Source: CAYNFH01 sp964396385 (GTDB lineage: Bacteria; Armatimonadota; Chthonomonadetes; Chthonomonadales; CAJBBX01). From it: DNA of 31,192 bases. The position numbers and the translations under genes were made by a program. The DNA is taken from the NCBI GenBank assembly GCA_964396385.1, contig CAYNFH010000046.1, positions 1-31,192 on the forward strand, in the 5' to 3' direction. The notes beneath the pieces are model-generated. The model did no database searches and was not told where the DNA came from. It saw nothing but the letters and a program-made list of their open reading frames with translations. Below are positions 15,076 through 23,463 of the stretch, one piece after another (the stretch's first letter is position 1; each line of letters opens with the position of its first letter).

Positions 15076-16887
15076 CTACGGCACCGGGGCAATGCCCATC
15101 TCCCGCAAGTCGCGCTCGGCATGGTCGCGCCAGTAGCTCACATTCGGTCCCGGATGCTCGCGCGCTTCCGTGATGGTTTCCTTCAGGAGCGCAATGGCCC
15201 TCGCGTTATCGCCCAGGAACCGAAAGCGCGCGGCCCAGAAATGGTACTCCTGGAGCAGCTGTCCGCGGAGCATGTCTGCCTGATGGCTGCCGGGCACGGC
15301 CAGCGAGATCGCCGCCTTGAGCCAGCGGACGCAGGACCGCCACTTCCGGTCCACTACCGGCGCAGGATCTTGCCAATTGATCACGTCTCCATAAAACAGC
15401 GAGCGGGCCTCGGCAACAGACACGTCGAGCGGCTCGGGGTCGCTCAACACGATGCGGCCTTGCCAGCCTGGAACAAACTCATCCAGATCAAACGGCGCTG
15501 CTCTCTCCGGTAGTCGCGCCGTTACCGTAAGCCTTTCGGAAGCCACGTCATGCCCCCCCGTCATCCTGGAGAGACCGGAGACCGGCTGCGGAGCGAAGAC
15601 CTTCAGGTTGACTGTCATCGTGAGCAGGCGAGGCAAGGGATCGCCAGGGCGGAGCGGCTCTACGGGTACGTAGAGGATGAGCCAATCCGTATCGGCAGCA
15701 CCGAACAAGAGCCTGGACTGGTGGACGTCGATGTAGGGCCGCCCCTGGTCATCCACAGTCCCGGGCGGGTCCACCAGGGTGATGCCGAGCGAGCGCAACG
15801 GGAAGACGTTCATGAACAGGGCGCCCCTGCGCTCTAGCGGCTGAGCCCCCAGCCACGCGCGTCCCCTGACCAGTACGAAGCCCTCCTCGTTGACTGCGAG
15901 CGGCGTTAGCTCCACGGTCAGTCCATTCCGGCTCGCACGGTCCTGCCGCGCCAGATTGGGCGCAGGTGCGAGCGCGTCGACGACCTTGAAGCCGGGCGGT
16001 ACGGCGCTCAACCGCGCATGCGCGGGTACATCCCCGCCGTAGGAGATGGAGGCGAATTCCGCTTCCGTTATGGGCGAGCCCGAGTGGTTGCCCCGCTGCA
16101 CCTCGAACCGGACAGGAAGTGCGGTTCGCTTATCGACTGTATAGAGGTAGTTGCTGAAGGTCCCGGGTCCCTCCATTCCGGCGCTGTTGTTGTTGAAGAC
16201 GACGGCATCGGCAGTCTCTTTCCAACGCCGTTCCGCGTGCTGCCAGGCGGCGAACATGGTGTCAAAGTCCCAGCCCGTATTTGCGTCTCCGGGCCGGGAT
16301 ACCGTCCGGACGACGAGGCCGGGGCCCTGGCGGACGGGCGGATTCGGCGGAAGGAGCTGAATGCGCTCTCGTCCATCGTCCTCAACCCACTCGTCGCCGA
16401 GCCGCTCCCGATAGTAGAACGGACTGCGCCGGCCCCACACTTCCCAGCCCACGTGCCGGCCCTCGACGAGCTTCCACCCGCTCAGATGCCACGTATTCAC
16501 GCGCTGGAGGGCGGCGCGCACATCCGCCGCGGCGATAGCGCGAGGTGAGCGCGGCAGCATCAGGAGCGCAGCGGTAATGGCCACGGTAACCGCGGCCGCG
16601 ACGGTGAGCTTGGCGAGAGGCAGAGCGCGCCGAGGAATGGTGTTTATGGCCGGCGCGGCAACTTCCCCGGCAATCTGTTCCAGGACACGAGCACGCAGAA
16701 TCTCCGGAGCCGGGCCGGACGAAAGGCGGCGTGTGGCCGTGCGAAGCAGCCGGAACTGCAACCGGGCGGCACGGCATCCGGCGCAGGCACGGCAGTGCAG
16801 CAGGACGGCCGGATATGCCCACGGGTAATCCAGTCTCTCTCCGTCGCTGATCCGATGCAGTTCGCGGCGTACGTCAACGCATTCCAT
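15076..16887 (-). CDS. Membrane anti-sigma factor with large extracytoplasmic domain
   Basis: Probable partner of the ECF sigma factor just upstream. The 603 residues contain an N-terminal cytoplasmic zinc-binding anti-sigma motif HCRACAGC (His31, Cys35, Cys38; H-x3-C-x2-C), one membrane helix at about 91-111 (LAKLTVAAAVTVAITAALLML), and about 490 outer residues. The proximal outer part (AADVRAALQRVNTWHLSGWKLVEGRHVGWEVW ... SNYLYTVDKRTALPVRFEVQR) resembles LolA/MucB-type lipoprotein-binding folds. The remainder has no family I recognise. Start ATG 16887 has AAAGGGA upstream and overlaps the sigma gene by 14 bases, the usual sigma/anti-sigma coupling. The frame stays open further upstream but there it is the shadow of the sigma gene. 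Confidence 0.8.
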   Translation of the reverse strand: MECVDVRRELHRISDGERLDYPWAYPAVLLHCRACAGCRAARLQFRLLRTATRRLSSGPAPEILRARVLEQIAGEVAAPAINTIPRRALPLAKLTVAAAVTVAITAALLMLPRSPRAIAAADVRAALQRVNTWHLSGWKLVEGRHVGWEVWGRRSPFYYRERLGDEWVEDDGRERIQLLPPNPPVRQGPGLVVRTVSRPGDANTGWDFDTMFAAWQHAERRWKETADAVVFNNNSAGMEGPGTFSNYLYTVDKRTALPVRFEVQRGNHSGSPITEAEFASISYGGDVPAHARLSAVPPGFKVVDALAPAPNLARQDRASRNGLTVELTPLAVNEEGFVLVRGRAWLGAQPLERRGALFMNVFPLRSLGITLVDPPGTVDDQGRPYIDVHQSRLLFGAADTDWLILYVPVEPLRPGDPLPRLLTMTVNLKVFAPQPVSGLSRMTGGHDVASERLTVTARLPERAAPFDLDEFVPGWQGRIVLSDPEPLDVSVAEARSLFYGDVINWQDPAPVVDRKWRSCVRWLKAAISLAVPGSHQADMLRGQLLQEYHFWAARFRFLGDNARAIALLKETITEAREHPGPNVSYWRDHAERDLREMGIAPVP

Positions 16888-17485
16888 CTCTGTTCCCTTT
16901 CGCGCAGGCAAGCATCGGGCTGGAGGTATCGCTCTCTTCCGGCTGCCCCAGATCCGCGAGCGAGCGTTGGAGCAGGCCGACCGCGCGCCACAGCCGGGAC
17001 TGGACCGTGCCCAGCGGAACGTCCAACAGCGCGGCGGCCTCGCGGTACGAGAAGCCCTCCACCTTGACCAGCACGAACGCCTCCCGGCAGGAATCGGGCA
17101 GGAGCGCCATCGCCTGCTCCAGGCGGCGCGCCAGGTCGTGCTCGGTCCAGCGGAGCCACGGGTCCGAATGGGAATCGACCAGCTCGTCTCCTTCATCCAG
17201 CGGTTCGCACTCCTCGCGGCCGGTCCTGCGGCGCCAGTTGGCGTACTGGCGGCAGGCGATGCCGCACAGCCAGGTGCCGAATGCCCCTCGGCCGCGCCAG
17301 CCGGACAGCGCCCGATACGCGGCCAGGAACGTGTCCTGGGTGAGGTCTTCGGCGGCGTGGAGATCGCCGGTCAGCCGGCGTAGGAGGTGGTAGACGCGGG
17401 CGGCATGGCGGTCGTAAAGAGCATCGAACCCGCTAGGATCGCCGGAGATGCACTGCTGGACCAGCCGGGCGTCGTCGTTCCACAT
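16874..17485 (-). CDS. ECF-type RNA polymerase sigma factor
   Basis: Extracytoplasmic-function sigma factor of 203 residues. Region 2 (about 20-85) has FDALYDRHAARVYHLLRRLTGDLHAAEDLTQDTFLAAYRALSGW with the core-binding/-10 recognition helices. Region 4 (about 120-175) has ALLPDSCREAFVLVKVEGFSYREAAALLDVPLGTVQSRLWRA, the helix-turn-helix for the -35 element. Start ATG 17485 is preceded by GGAGGAAG at good spacing. The downstream overlapping gene encodes a zinc-motif membrane anti-sigma factor, so the sigma factor is probably held at the membrane until an envelope signal arrives. No obvious autoregulated promoter could be read in the upstream 100 bases. The regulon is unknown. Confidence 0.93.
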   Translation of the reverse strand: MWNDDARLVQQCISGDPSGFDALYDRHAARVYHLLRRLTGDLHAAEDLTQDTFLAAYRALSGWRGRGAFGTWLCGIACRQYANWRRRTGREECEPLDEGDELVDSHSDPWLRWTEHDLARRLEQAMALLPDSCREAFVLVKVEGFSYREAAALLDVPLGTVQSRLWRAVGLLQRSLADLGQPEESDTSSPMLACAKGNRDGMR

Positions 17486-17608
17486 GGGTGGGCTTCCTCC
17501 ACCCTTGAGTGGCGGAAAGCAGCCGATTTGTTCACTATGGAGAGGCCCGGCGACTCAAAGTCGCGGGCAACCCAGGGCGAAGCCTGCCTTCGCAGGCTAG
17601 GCTAGGGA

Positions 17609-17630
17609 ACGGGAGCGCCGCGGGCGGCGA
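17609..17630. repeat. 22-base direct repeat: duplicated 3' end of the aldo/keto reductase gene
   Basis: Identical over 22 bases to 17859-17880, which encodes the last residues of the aldo/keto reductase. On the minus strand this copy also reads A-A-R-G-A-P-V-P then a stop (TAG instead of TAA). It is 250 bases beyond the true gene end, with repeat copy 5 between the two. Confidence 0.75.
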
Positions 17631-17635
17631 TGTCT

Positions 17636-17708
17636 TCATTCCGAGCGCCAGCGAGGAATCTGCTTTTCTCCGGCAGAGTACGCACAGTCACCGTAAAGCA
17701 GATCCCTC
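17636..17708. repeat. Dispersed repeat copy 5, inverted and interrupted
   Basis: Reads TCATTCCGAG...GAGGAATCTGCTTTT, then the reverse complement of the GGGATCTGCTTTACGG...GTACTCTGCCGGAG module. The outer end (CGGGATGACA) is found only at 17803-17812, so about 95 bases (17709-17802) separate the parts. That insert has its own perfect 10-bp inverted repeat, TCCCGCTCCC (17729) and GGGAGCGGGA (17752). No gene is seen in 17486-17851. Confidence 0.7.
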
Positions 17709-17851
17709 CCCAGGCGCCGGCCCAGGGTTCCCGCTCCCGCCACTGGTTCGAGGGAGCGGGACGCTGTCCGCTTTCGCGGCCAAAGCGCGGCTCACCCGTG
17801 TTCGGGATGACAGGCCGCTACGCTCCGGGTTTCCTGCAACTTCGGGTCGGT

Positions 17852-18832
17852 TTACGGCACGGGAGCGCCGCGGGCGGCGACCCAGAGCTTGTACCAGTCC
17901 GTGCGGGAGAGCTGGATGGATGCGGCGCCAGCGGCCTCACGGATGTGCTCCGGGTTGTTGGAGCCCACGATGGGGATGATCCCGGCGGGATGCGCGAGGA
18001 GCCATGCCACGGCAAGCTGGCCGGGAGTAGCGCCCCCATACGCGGGGCCGAGCTCGCGCAGCGCGTCGAGCGTGCGAAGGATCTGCTCGCGCCGGGGATG
18101 GTCCGCCGGGACCTCTCTGCGGCCCGAGAGCCAGCCGGCGCCGAGCGGACTGTAGGCAAGAGGCGTGATGCCCAGCTCCTCGCACTGGTCCAGCACGCCG
18201 TCGCCGCCGTAAGGACCGTTCCCGGCCGCGCCCTCGTAGATTGGATCCAGCCGCAGGAGCGATATGGAGATCTGGTTGGAGACCAGGGGATGGCGCAGGT
18301 ACTTCCGCAGCGCGGCGGTCTGGTGGGAATAGTAGTTGGATACCCCGACCATCCGCGCCAGTCCGTCATCCACGAGGCTATCCAGGACCTCCGCCGTCTG
18401 AGCCGGGTGGCTGAGCGGGTCCGGCCGGTGGAGCTGGTACAGGTCCACGTACTCGATGCCCATTCTTTGCAGGGAGCCCTGGATGGACCGCTGAAGGTGT
18501 ACCGGCGAATGGTCGTAGAACCCCACCTCTCCGTGGCGGATTCCGGCCTTGGTCGCGATGACGATGCGCTCGCGGCTGCCGGGTACGGCGGCCAGGCACT
18601 CCTTGAAGATGGACTCGCAGGCGGTGCGGCCGTAGATGTCGGCATGGTCGAAGAAGTTGATGCCGGCTTCGAGCGCAGCCTCGAAGGAGGCGATGGCGCG
18701 CTTCACGTTCTCCGGCCCTACGTCGTCCGGGTTCCACGTCCCCGCCAGCCCCATGCATCCCAGGCAGATGCGCGAGACCTGTACTCCGTCCGGCCCCAGG
18801 GACTGCATCGGCATCCCGCTCGGATCTGCCAC
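17852..18832 (-). CDS. Aldo/keto reductase
   Basis: NADPH-dependent (beta/alpha)8 oxidoreductase of 326 residues, reducing aldehydes or ketones in the cytoplasm. The catalytic tetrad is visible: Asp62 and Tyr67 in INFFDHADIYG, Lys95 in VIATKAGI, and His135 in DLYQLHRPDP. The C-terminal cofactor segment is seen in GIIPIVGSNNPEHIREA. It resembles the YdhF-like branch. GTG 18832 is chosen because GGAAGGAGAA lies 8 bases upstream; an in-frame TTG 39 bases further up has no such site. It is a single leftward gene; its stop is near repeat copy 5 and its 3' end is duplicated at 17609-17630. Physiological substrate unknown. Confidence 0.9.
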   Translation of the reverse strand: MADPSGMPMQSLGPDGVQVSRICLGCMGLAGTWNPDDVGPENVKRAIASFEAALEAGINFFDHADIYGRTACESIFKECLAAVPGSRERIVIATKAGIRHGEVGFYDHSPVHLQRSIQGSLQRMGIEYVDLYQLHRPDPLSHPAQTAEVLDSLVDDGLARMVGVSNYYSHQTAALRKYLRHPLVSNQISISLLRLDPIYEGAAGNGPYGGDGVLDQCEELGITPLAYSPLGAGWLSGRREVPADHPRREQILRTLDALRELGPAYGGATPGQLAVAWLLAHPAGIIPIVGSNNPEHIREAAGAASIQLSRTDWYKLWVAARGAPVP

Positions 18833-19001
18833 CGTCTGTTCTCCTTCCGTCCGGCCAAAGCGCGAGGACAACTAAGCGAGCCATCCCTCAAACAGCATAG
18901 CATGGGCCGTGGGATTGCTCGCGCGGCGAGGTCACCAGGGCTCTCTCCCTGGTTGCACCGGGGCTGTACACTATGTGTGAGCGCTCCGCTGCAAAGGCCG
19001 G

Positions 19002-19418
19002 GTGACCCGCCGTGAGTTGGTTGGAGTAAAATTATTGGCGCTATCAGAGCATACGCTGCCACCCGAACTTGAATCGCGGCTTCGGGAAGAAGCCGCCGAC
19101 CACGGCGTAGCGCCCGACGAATACTGGCGCGGAATCCTGGATGGCTTATACCAGGCAGGCAAAGTTCGCGAGGCGCTTTTCGAGCTTCACAGAGCGAACT
19201 CCAATGCCGCAGCCGCCGGGCAAGCGGCCATGGACAGGCTCGACCGGGAGATGGAGGCCGCCCGGCGCCGGACCAACGTCGCAGAGTTGCTGCAGTCTTG
19301 GATCGACGAAGACGCGACAGACGATCCTGACGAGATTCGAGTGGCGGAGCAGGAGCTCGCGGAGTTCAAGCGAGCCATGAACGAAAACCGAGCCGGAGAA
19401 AGGCCGCTCTACAAGTGA
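19002..19418 (+). CDS. Putative antitoxin upstream of a PIN-domain gene
   Basis: Protein of 138 residues with no family I recognise securely. It is rich in Glu, Arg and Ala and appears helical: LPPELESRLREEAADHGVAPDEYWRGILDGLYQ resembles a short DNA-binding or ribbon-helix-helix-like segment, followed by a long charged helix (about 70-125). It overlaps the following PIN-domain frame by 4 bases (GTGA), the arrangement of a type II antitoxin with its toxin, and this is the main reason for the call. GTG 19002 gives the longest product; TTG 19035 (residue 12) with TTGGAG upstream is an equally plausible start. It could have outlived its toxin, since the toxin frame is broken. Confidence 0.6.
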   Translation: MTRRELVGVKLLALSEHTLPPELESRLREEAADHGVAPDEYWRGILDGLYQAGKVREALFELHRANSNAAAAGQAAMDRLDREMEAARRRTNVAELLQSWIDEDATDDPDEIRVAEQELAEFKRAMNENRAGERPLYK

Positions 19419-19866
19419 GTCCTGTCATTCTGCTGGACTCAGGCCCGCTCGGACTGTTGAGCAATCGGGCGAAAACGGAGGAGGCACGCGCCTGCGCGGC
19501 CTGGTTACGCGATTTGAGCGCGAACGGAGTCCGGATTATTGTGCCGGAGATAGCAGATTACGAGGTCCGTCGTGAGCAGCTGCGGGCCAACAAGGCGGCG
19601 GGCGTTGCTCGGTTGGACGCTCTGCTTGCTTCCCTCGAGTACCTGCCCATCAATACAGCAGCAATGCGTCAGGCCGCCATCTTCTGGGCGGACGCGCGGC
19701 GCGCCGGGCGCCCCACTTAGCGCTGGACAGAGATGTAATCTTGGCTGCCCAGGCCATTACACTGGGAGCGCCGGATGTGCTTGTGGTCACCGACAACGTC
19801 GGTCACTTGACCCGATTCGTCGCTGCCAAAGAGTGGCGCGAGGTACCACTACCCGGATCTGGCTAG
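19415..19866 (+). pseudogene. PIN-domain toxin (VapC-like), frameshifted
   Basis: PIN-domain ribonuclease remnant. The first frame gives 101 residues (VILLDSGPLGLLSN with the first acidic residue Asp8, IIVPEIADYEVRRE with the conserved glutamate, and FWADARRAGRPT) and ends at TAG 19718. The missing C-terminal part continues in the -1 frame from about 19717: ALDRDVILAAQAITLGA then VLVVTDNVGHLTRFVAAKEW, ending TAG 19864. These carry the remaining acidic residues of the active site. Family members usually have two to four more residues between GRPT and ALD, so a small deletion is likely, though a sequencing error or slippage at CCCC (19711-19714) is possible. The final stop overlaps the secA stop on the other strand by 4 bases. 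Confidence 0.75.
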
Positions 19867-22800
19867 TCCGGGTAGTGGCAGACTTTGTACTTCCGGCCGC
19901 TGCCGCACCAGCAGGGATCGTTGCGGCCCAGCTTGCGCGGGTTGCGGGCCGGCTGGTGGCCCGCCCCATTACCCGACGGCGGTCCCCCCGGCCGGGCGGT
20001 GCCGCCACCGTCCTCCAGGTTGGTCCAGCTCTCGTAGGAGGGGCGCGGCGGCTCCGGATGCTGCTGCTCCGTGATGATGGTCACGTGGAACATGAAGCGG
20101 GCGATCTCATCCTGGATGGCGTGCTGCATGTTCTCGAACATCTCGAACGCTTCCTTCTGGTAGACCACCAGCGGGTCCAACTGGGCGTAGCCGCGCAGGC
20201 CGATGCCCTCCCGCAGGTAGTCCATGTTCGCCAGGTGCTCCATCCACTTGTTATTGACGGCCTGGAGCGCCACGCGCCGCTCGAGCTCCCGCATCGCCTC
20301 TGGATCGCCGATGGTGGCCGTTATCTCGGCCTCCTTCGCCTCGTACGCCTTCTCGATGAGCTCCGTGAGGAAGTCGGTGAGATCCTGGCGGGACCTCCCC
20401 TCCAGCTCCTTCGGCTGCGCGTAGAGCGAGATGGGGAAGTACTCGTCCAGCCCCTCGTAAAGGCCGTCGAGGTCCCACTCGGAGCCCGCTTCGAACTCCG
20501 GACAGAACATGTTCACCGCGTCTATAATGGTCTGCCGCAGGAAGCCGAGGATGGTATCCCGTAGGTTGGCGCCCTCCAGGATGCGGCGGCGCTCCATGTA
20601 GATCACTTCGCGCTGCTTGTTCATCACGTCGTCGTACTGGAGGACGTGCTTGCGGGNNNNNNNNNNATACTCGAGCGTGTGCTTGCGAATGCCGAAGTGG
20701 TGCTCCTCCACCTTCTTCTGAGCGCGCTCGATCATCTTGGACAGGATCCGGGCGTCCATCGCCTGGTCCTCCGGCCAGCTCCGGAGCCACGGATGGTTGG
20801 CTCGATCCCCGAACAGGCGCCACAGCTCGTCTTCCAGCGACACGAAGAAGCGGCTCTCGCCCGGGTCTCCCTGGCGGCCGGACCGTCCGCGAAGCTGGTT
20901 GTCGATGCGTCGGCTCTCATGCCGCTCGGAGCCCAGGATGTACAGGCCACCGAGCGCGCGCACCTCGTCCGCGGCCATCTTGTGCTCCTCCGGAGTGAGC
21001 GTGGTGACGGTGTCCAGGACGCTGTGCTTCCCACCCCGGCGGTAGGACAGGACCTCTTCCTCCGGCCTAGATTCGGCCTCATCTGACTCGTCAGGCTCTG
21101 GATTCCCTCCGTCCTCCCCCGTCCCCGGTCCTTCGTCCGGGGTCGATCCCGGCAGCTCCTGGTCGTGCGGCTTGCCGCCGAGCAGGATGTCAACGCCGCG
21201 GCCCGCCATGTTGGTCGCAATGGTGACCGAGCCCTTGCGGCCGGCCTCCGCGATGATGACCGCCTCCTTCTCGTGGTACTTCGCGTTCAGGATGCGGTGG
21301 GGCAGCGTGTGTCGCAGCGCCTCGTCGATGTTGTTCAGGGCCTCATCGTCCGCCGGCAGCTCCAGCATGGCGGCGATCTCGCGCAGGTTCTCTTCCGAGA
21401 GCGGGTCCGGGTTGAGGCCCAGCTCCTTCGCCATGGGCGTGAGCTTGCCCAGCGTGAGGCCGTCCAGGTCCGCGTTGAGAATGGCGCTCCACTGGTCCTT
21501 CTTCGCGCGGTCGATGGTCTTGCTGGCCTCCAGCCGGGTGCGGATGATGGAGACCATGGTGAGCACCTGGAGGCTCGTCGCTGTGATACGACTCGAGACC
21601 TTCTCGGACATCTCGATGCTGCGGGTACCAACCAGAACCGGCTGCTGCTTTGCGTAGAGCCGCAGGATCTCCGCGGCGATGCCCCGGAACTTGTGCTCGG
21701 CCACTTTATAGATGACATCCGCCTGGTCCTTGCGGACCATCGGACGGTTGGTCGGGACCACGACCACGTCCAGGCCATAGATCTTGCGGAACTCGTCCTC
21801 TTCCGTCTTGGCGGTCCCCGTCATGCCCGCGAGCTTGAGGTAGAGGCGGAACAGGTTCTGGAAGGTGATGGTGGCGAGAGTCTGCGACTCGTGCTTGATC
21901 TCCACCCCCTCCTTGGCCTCGATGGCCTGATGCAGTCCGTCCGAGTACCGGCGGCCGAACATAAGGCGGCCGGTGAACTCGTCCACGATGATGATCTCGC
22001 CGTCCTTGACGACGTAGTCGATGTCTTTCTTGAAGAGGGCGTGCGCCTTCATCGCGGCCGTGACGTAGTGCATCAGCCGCGGGTCTTCCGTAATGTTCTC
22101 CACACCCATCATCTGCTCGATCTTGTCGACGCCTGCGTCCGTGGGCGAGATGGTCTTGGCCTTCTCGTCCACCAGGTAATGGATGTTGGGGTTGTTCCGG
22201 TCGTGGTTGGGGTCGTCGCGCTCGGTCTGGTCCTTGGCTTCCACCCCACGCCGGAGCTGGCGGATCACCCGGTCCACCTTGTAGTAGTGGCTGGTGTCCT
22301 CCTCCACGAAGCCGGAGATGATGAGCGGAGTACGGGCCTCATCGATGAGGATGGAGTCCACCTCGTCCACGATGGCGAAGTGGAGGTCCCGCTGGACCAG
22401 GTCCTCCCTGGCGAAGGCCATGTTGTCGCGCAGGTAGTCAAACCCGAACTCGTTGTTGGTCCCGTAGGTGACGTCGCAGGCGTAGGCCTCCCGGCGGTGG
22501 ACCGGCCGGCAGTAGGTAAATCGTGGGTCCGGGTCCTCGTACTCGGGATCATAGACGTAGGAGCCACCTTCGTCGCCCGTCTCCGGGCTCTGGCCCTGGA
22601 TGATGCCTACGCTCATGCCCAGCAACTGGTAGATGGGGCCCATCCAGACGGCGCCCACCTTGGACAGGTAGTCGTTGGCGGTGACCAGGTGCGCGCCGCG
22701 GCCCGCCAGGGCGTTGAGGTAGAGCGGCAGGGTGGCCATGAGGGTCTTGCCCTCGCCGGTCTTCAGCTCGGCGATGCGGCCGTCGTGCGTGGCCATGCCG

Positions 22801-23144
22801 CCGATGAGCTGCACGTCGTAGTGGCGCTGGCCGAGCGTCCGCTTTGCGGCCTCGCGGACGACGGCGAACGCCTCCGGCAGGATGGCGTCCAGCACCTCGT
22901 CCAGGGCCTTGCGGGTCTTGTCCTTGCGCTCGGACTCGAGGATGCCCTCCTTCTCGAGGGCCTCCATCTTGGCCTCCCACTCGCACTGGACGCGCTGGCG
23001 GAACTCGTCCGTCTTGGCGCGCAGCTCCGCGTTGGAGAGGTTCCCCATCTCCGGCTCCAGCGCGTTGACGCGGTCGACCACCACCCTGTATCGCGTGATG
23101 TCGCGCTCGTTGCTATCAAAAAGGTTGCGTAGGAAAGCTACCAT
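19863..23144 (-). CDS. secA: Preprotein translocase motor ATPase SecA
   Basis: SecA drives unfolded preproteins through SecYEG using ATP. At 1093 residues it is longer than the common 840-900. Visible: N-terminal helix VAFLRNLFDSNERDITRYR, Walker A in ELKTGEGKTLMATLP (Lys133), DEAD-type IVDEVDSILIDEARTPLIISG, NBD2 with GTRSIEMSEKVS and SVTIATNMAGRGVDILLGG, ARRIDNQLRGRSGRQGD-like arginine-finger motif (here SRRIDNQLRGRSGRQGD), and the C-terminal zinc motif CWCGSGRKYKVCH for SecB/ribosome contact. Extra length comes from an acidic insertion after the GG(K/N)P strand (PDEGPGTGEDGGNPEPDES) and from a linker after GIRTRLE-type sequence. ATG 23144 fits the family start; upstream in-frame codons come from repeat E. 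A 10-N gap lies inside; see that entry. Confidence 0.97.
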   Translation of the reverse strand: MVAFLRNLFDSNERDITRYRVVVDRVNALEPEMGNLSNAELRAKTDEFRQRVQCEWEAKMEALEKEGILESERKDKTRKALDEVLDAILPEAFAVVREAAKRTLGQRHYDVQLIGGMATHDGRIAELKTGEGKTLMATLPLYLNALAGRGAHLVTANDYLSKVGAVWMGPIYQLLGMSVGIIQGQSPETGDEGGSYVYDPEYEDPDPRFTYCRPVHRREAYACDVTYGTNNEFGFDYLRDNMAFAREDLVQRDLHFAIVDEVDSILIDEARTPLIISGFVEEDTSHYYKVDRVIRQLRRGVEAKDQTERDDPNHDRNNPNIHYLVDEKAKTISPTDAGVDKIEQMMGVENITEDPRLMHYVTAAMKAHALFKKDIDYVVKDGEIIIVDEFTGRLMFGRRYSDGLHQAIEAKEGVEIKHESQTLATITFQNLFRLYLKLAGMTGTAKTEEDEFRKIYGLDVVVVPTNRPMVRKDQADVIYKVAEHKFRGIAAEILRLYAKQQPVLVGTRSIEMSEKVSSRITATSLQVLTMVSIIRTRLEASKTIDRAKKDQWSAILNADLDGLTLGKLTPMAKELGLNPDPLSEENLREIAAMLELPADDEALNNIDEALRHTLPHRILNAKYHEKEAVIIAEAGRKGSVTIATNMAGRGVDILLGGKPHDQELPGSTPDEGPGTGEDGGNPEPDESDEAESRPEEEVLSYRRGGKHSVLDTVTTLTPEEHKMAADEVRALGGLYILGSERHESRRIDNQLRGRSGRQGDPGESRFFVSLEDELWRLFGDRANHPWLRSWPEDQAMDARILSKMIERAQKKVEEHHFGIRKHTLEYXXXXRKHVLQYDDVMNKQREVIYMERRRILEGANLRDTILGFLRQTIIDAVNMFCPEFEAGSEWDLDGLYEGLDEYFPISLYAQPKELEGRSRQDLTDFLTELIEKAYEAKEAEITATIGDPEAMRELERRVALQAVNNKWMEHLANMDYLREGIGLRGYAQLDPLVVYQKEAFEMFENMQHAIQDEIARFMFHVTIITEQQHPEPPRPSYESWTNLEDGGGTARPGGPPSGNGAGHQPARNPRKLGRNDPCWCGSGRKYKVCHYPD
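20657..20666. other. Assembly gap (10 N) inside secA with diverged duplicate flanks
   Basis: In the SecA frame the flanks read RKHTLEY before and RKHVLQYDDVMN after the N run. Other SecA proteins have this helix once (about RKxxLEYDDVMN). The two flanks match at about 16 of 21 bases. The join probably connects overlapping contig ends from slightly different strains; collapsing it removes 33 bases and keeps frame. Confidence 0.75.
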
Positions 23145-23196
23145 GGTGTGCCCTCTGGCCCTTCCGGAAGACCGATGACGGTGGACGGACTCCAGA

Positions 23197-23274
23197 GTAT
23201 GGGAGTATGGGAGTGTGGATGTATGGGTGTCCGGATTCCGGTCACTCCCACACCCCCATACCGCCACACTCCCA
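23197..23274. repeat. Tandem-arm palindrome E: (GTATGGGA)4 - core - (CACTCCCA)4
   Basis: Four 8-base units of GTATGGGA type (23197-23228), core GTCCGGATTCCGGT (23229-23242), four units of CACTCCCA type (23243-23274). It has the same unit as palindrome C, but its core CCGGATTCCGG is the reverse complement of that in C. It lies 52 bases upstream of the secA start, in its presumed leader. Confidence 0.9.
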
Positions 23275-23463
23275 CACTATCCTTCGTCTTCCGTCTGCCG
23301 TCTACTCCCGGCAGGGAGCGCCGTACGTGCTGATGAAAGAAGTGCTGAATCTTATACGCGCCCAGCCGCGCTTCCGTTTTGCGGCCGGTTGTGGATGCCT
23401 TCGTGGGTGGGCCGGCGCCGCGTGCGGCGGCCCGCAAGCCGGAGGTCCGGTGACTCATAACGG

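Noticed and set aside
16888..17196. Upstream extension of the anti-sigma frame to 17196
   Set aside because: The extra residues are the shadow of the sigma-factor gene; ATG 16887 has a ribosome site and starts the zinc-motif domain.
19711..19720. Programmed -1 frameshift in the PIN gene
   Set aside because: CCCCAC is a weak slip site without a clear downstream stem, and the joined protein would still lack residues that relatives have between GRPT and ALD; a deletion fits better.
21165..23132. 655-codon open frame on the plus strand across secA
   Set aside because: Antisense shadow of SecA, which has all catalytic motifs in the other frame; the product is Val/Leu/His/Asp-rich with no recognisable fold.
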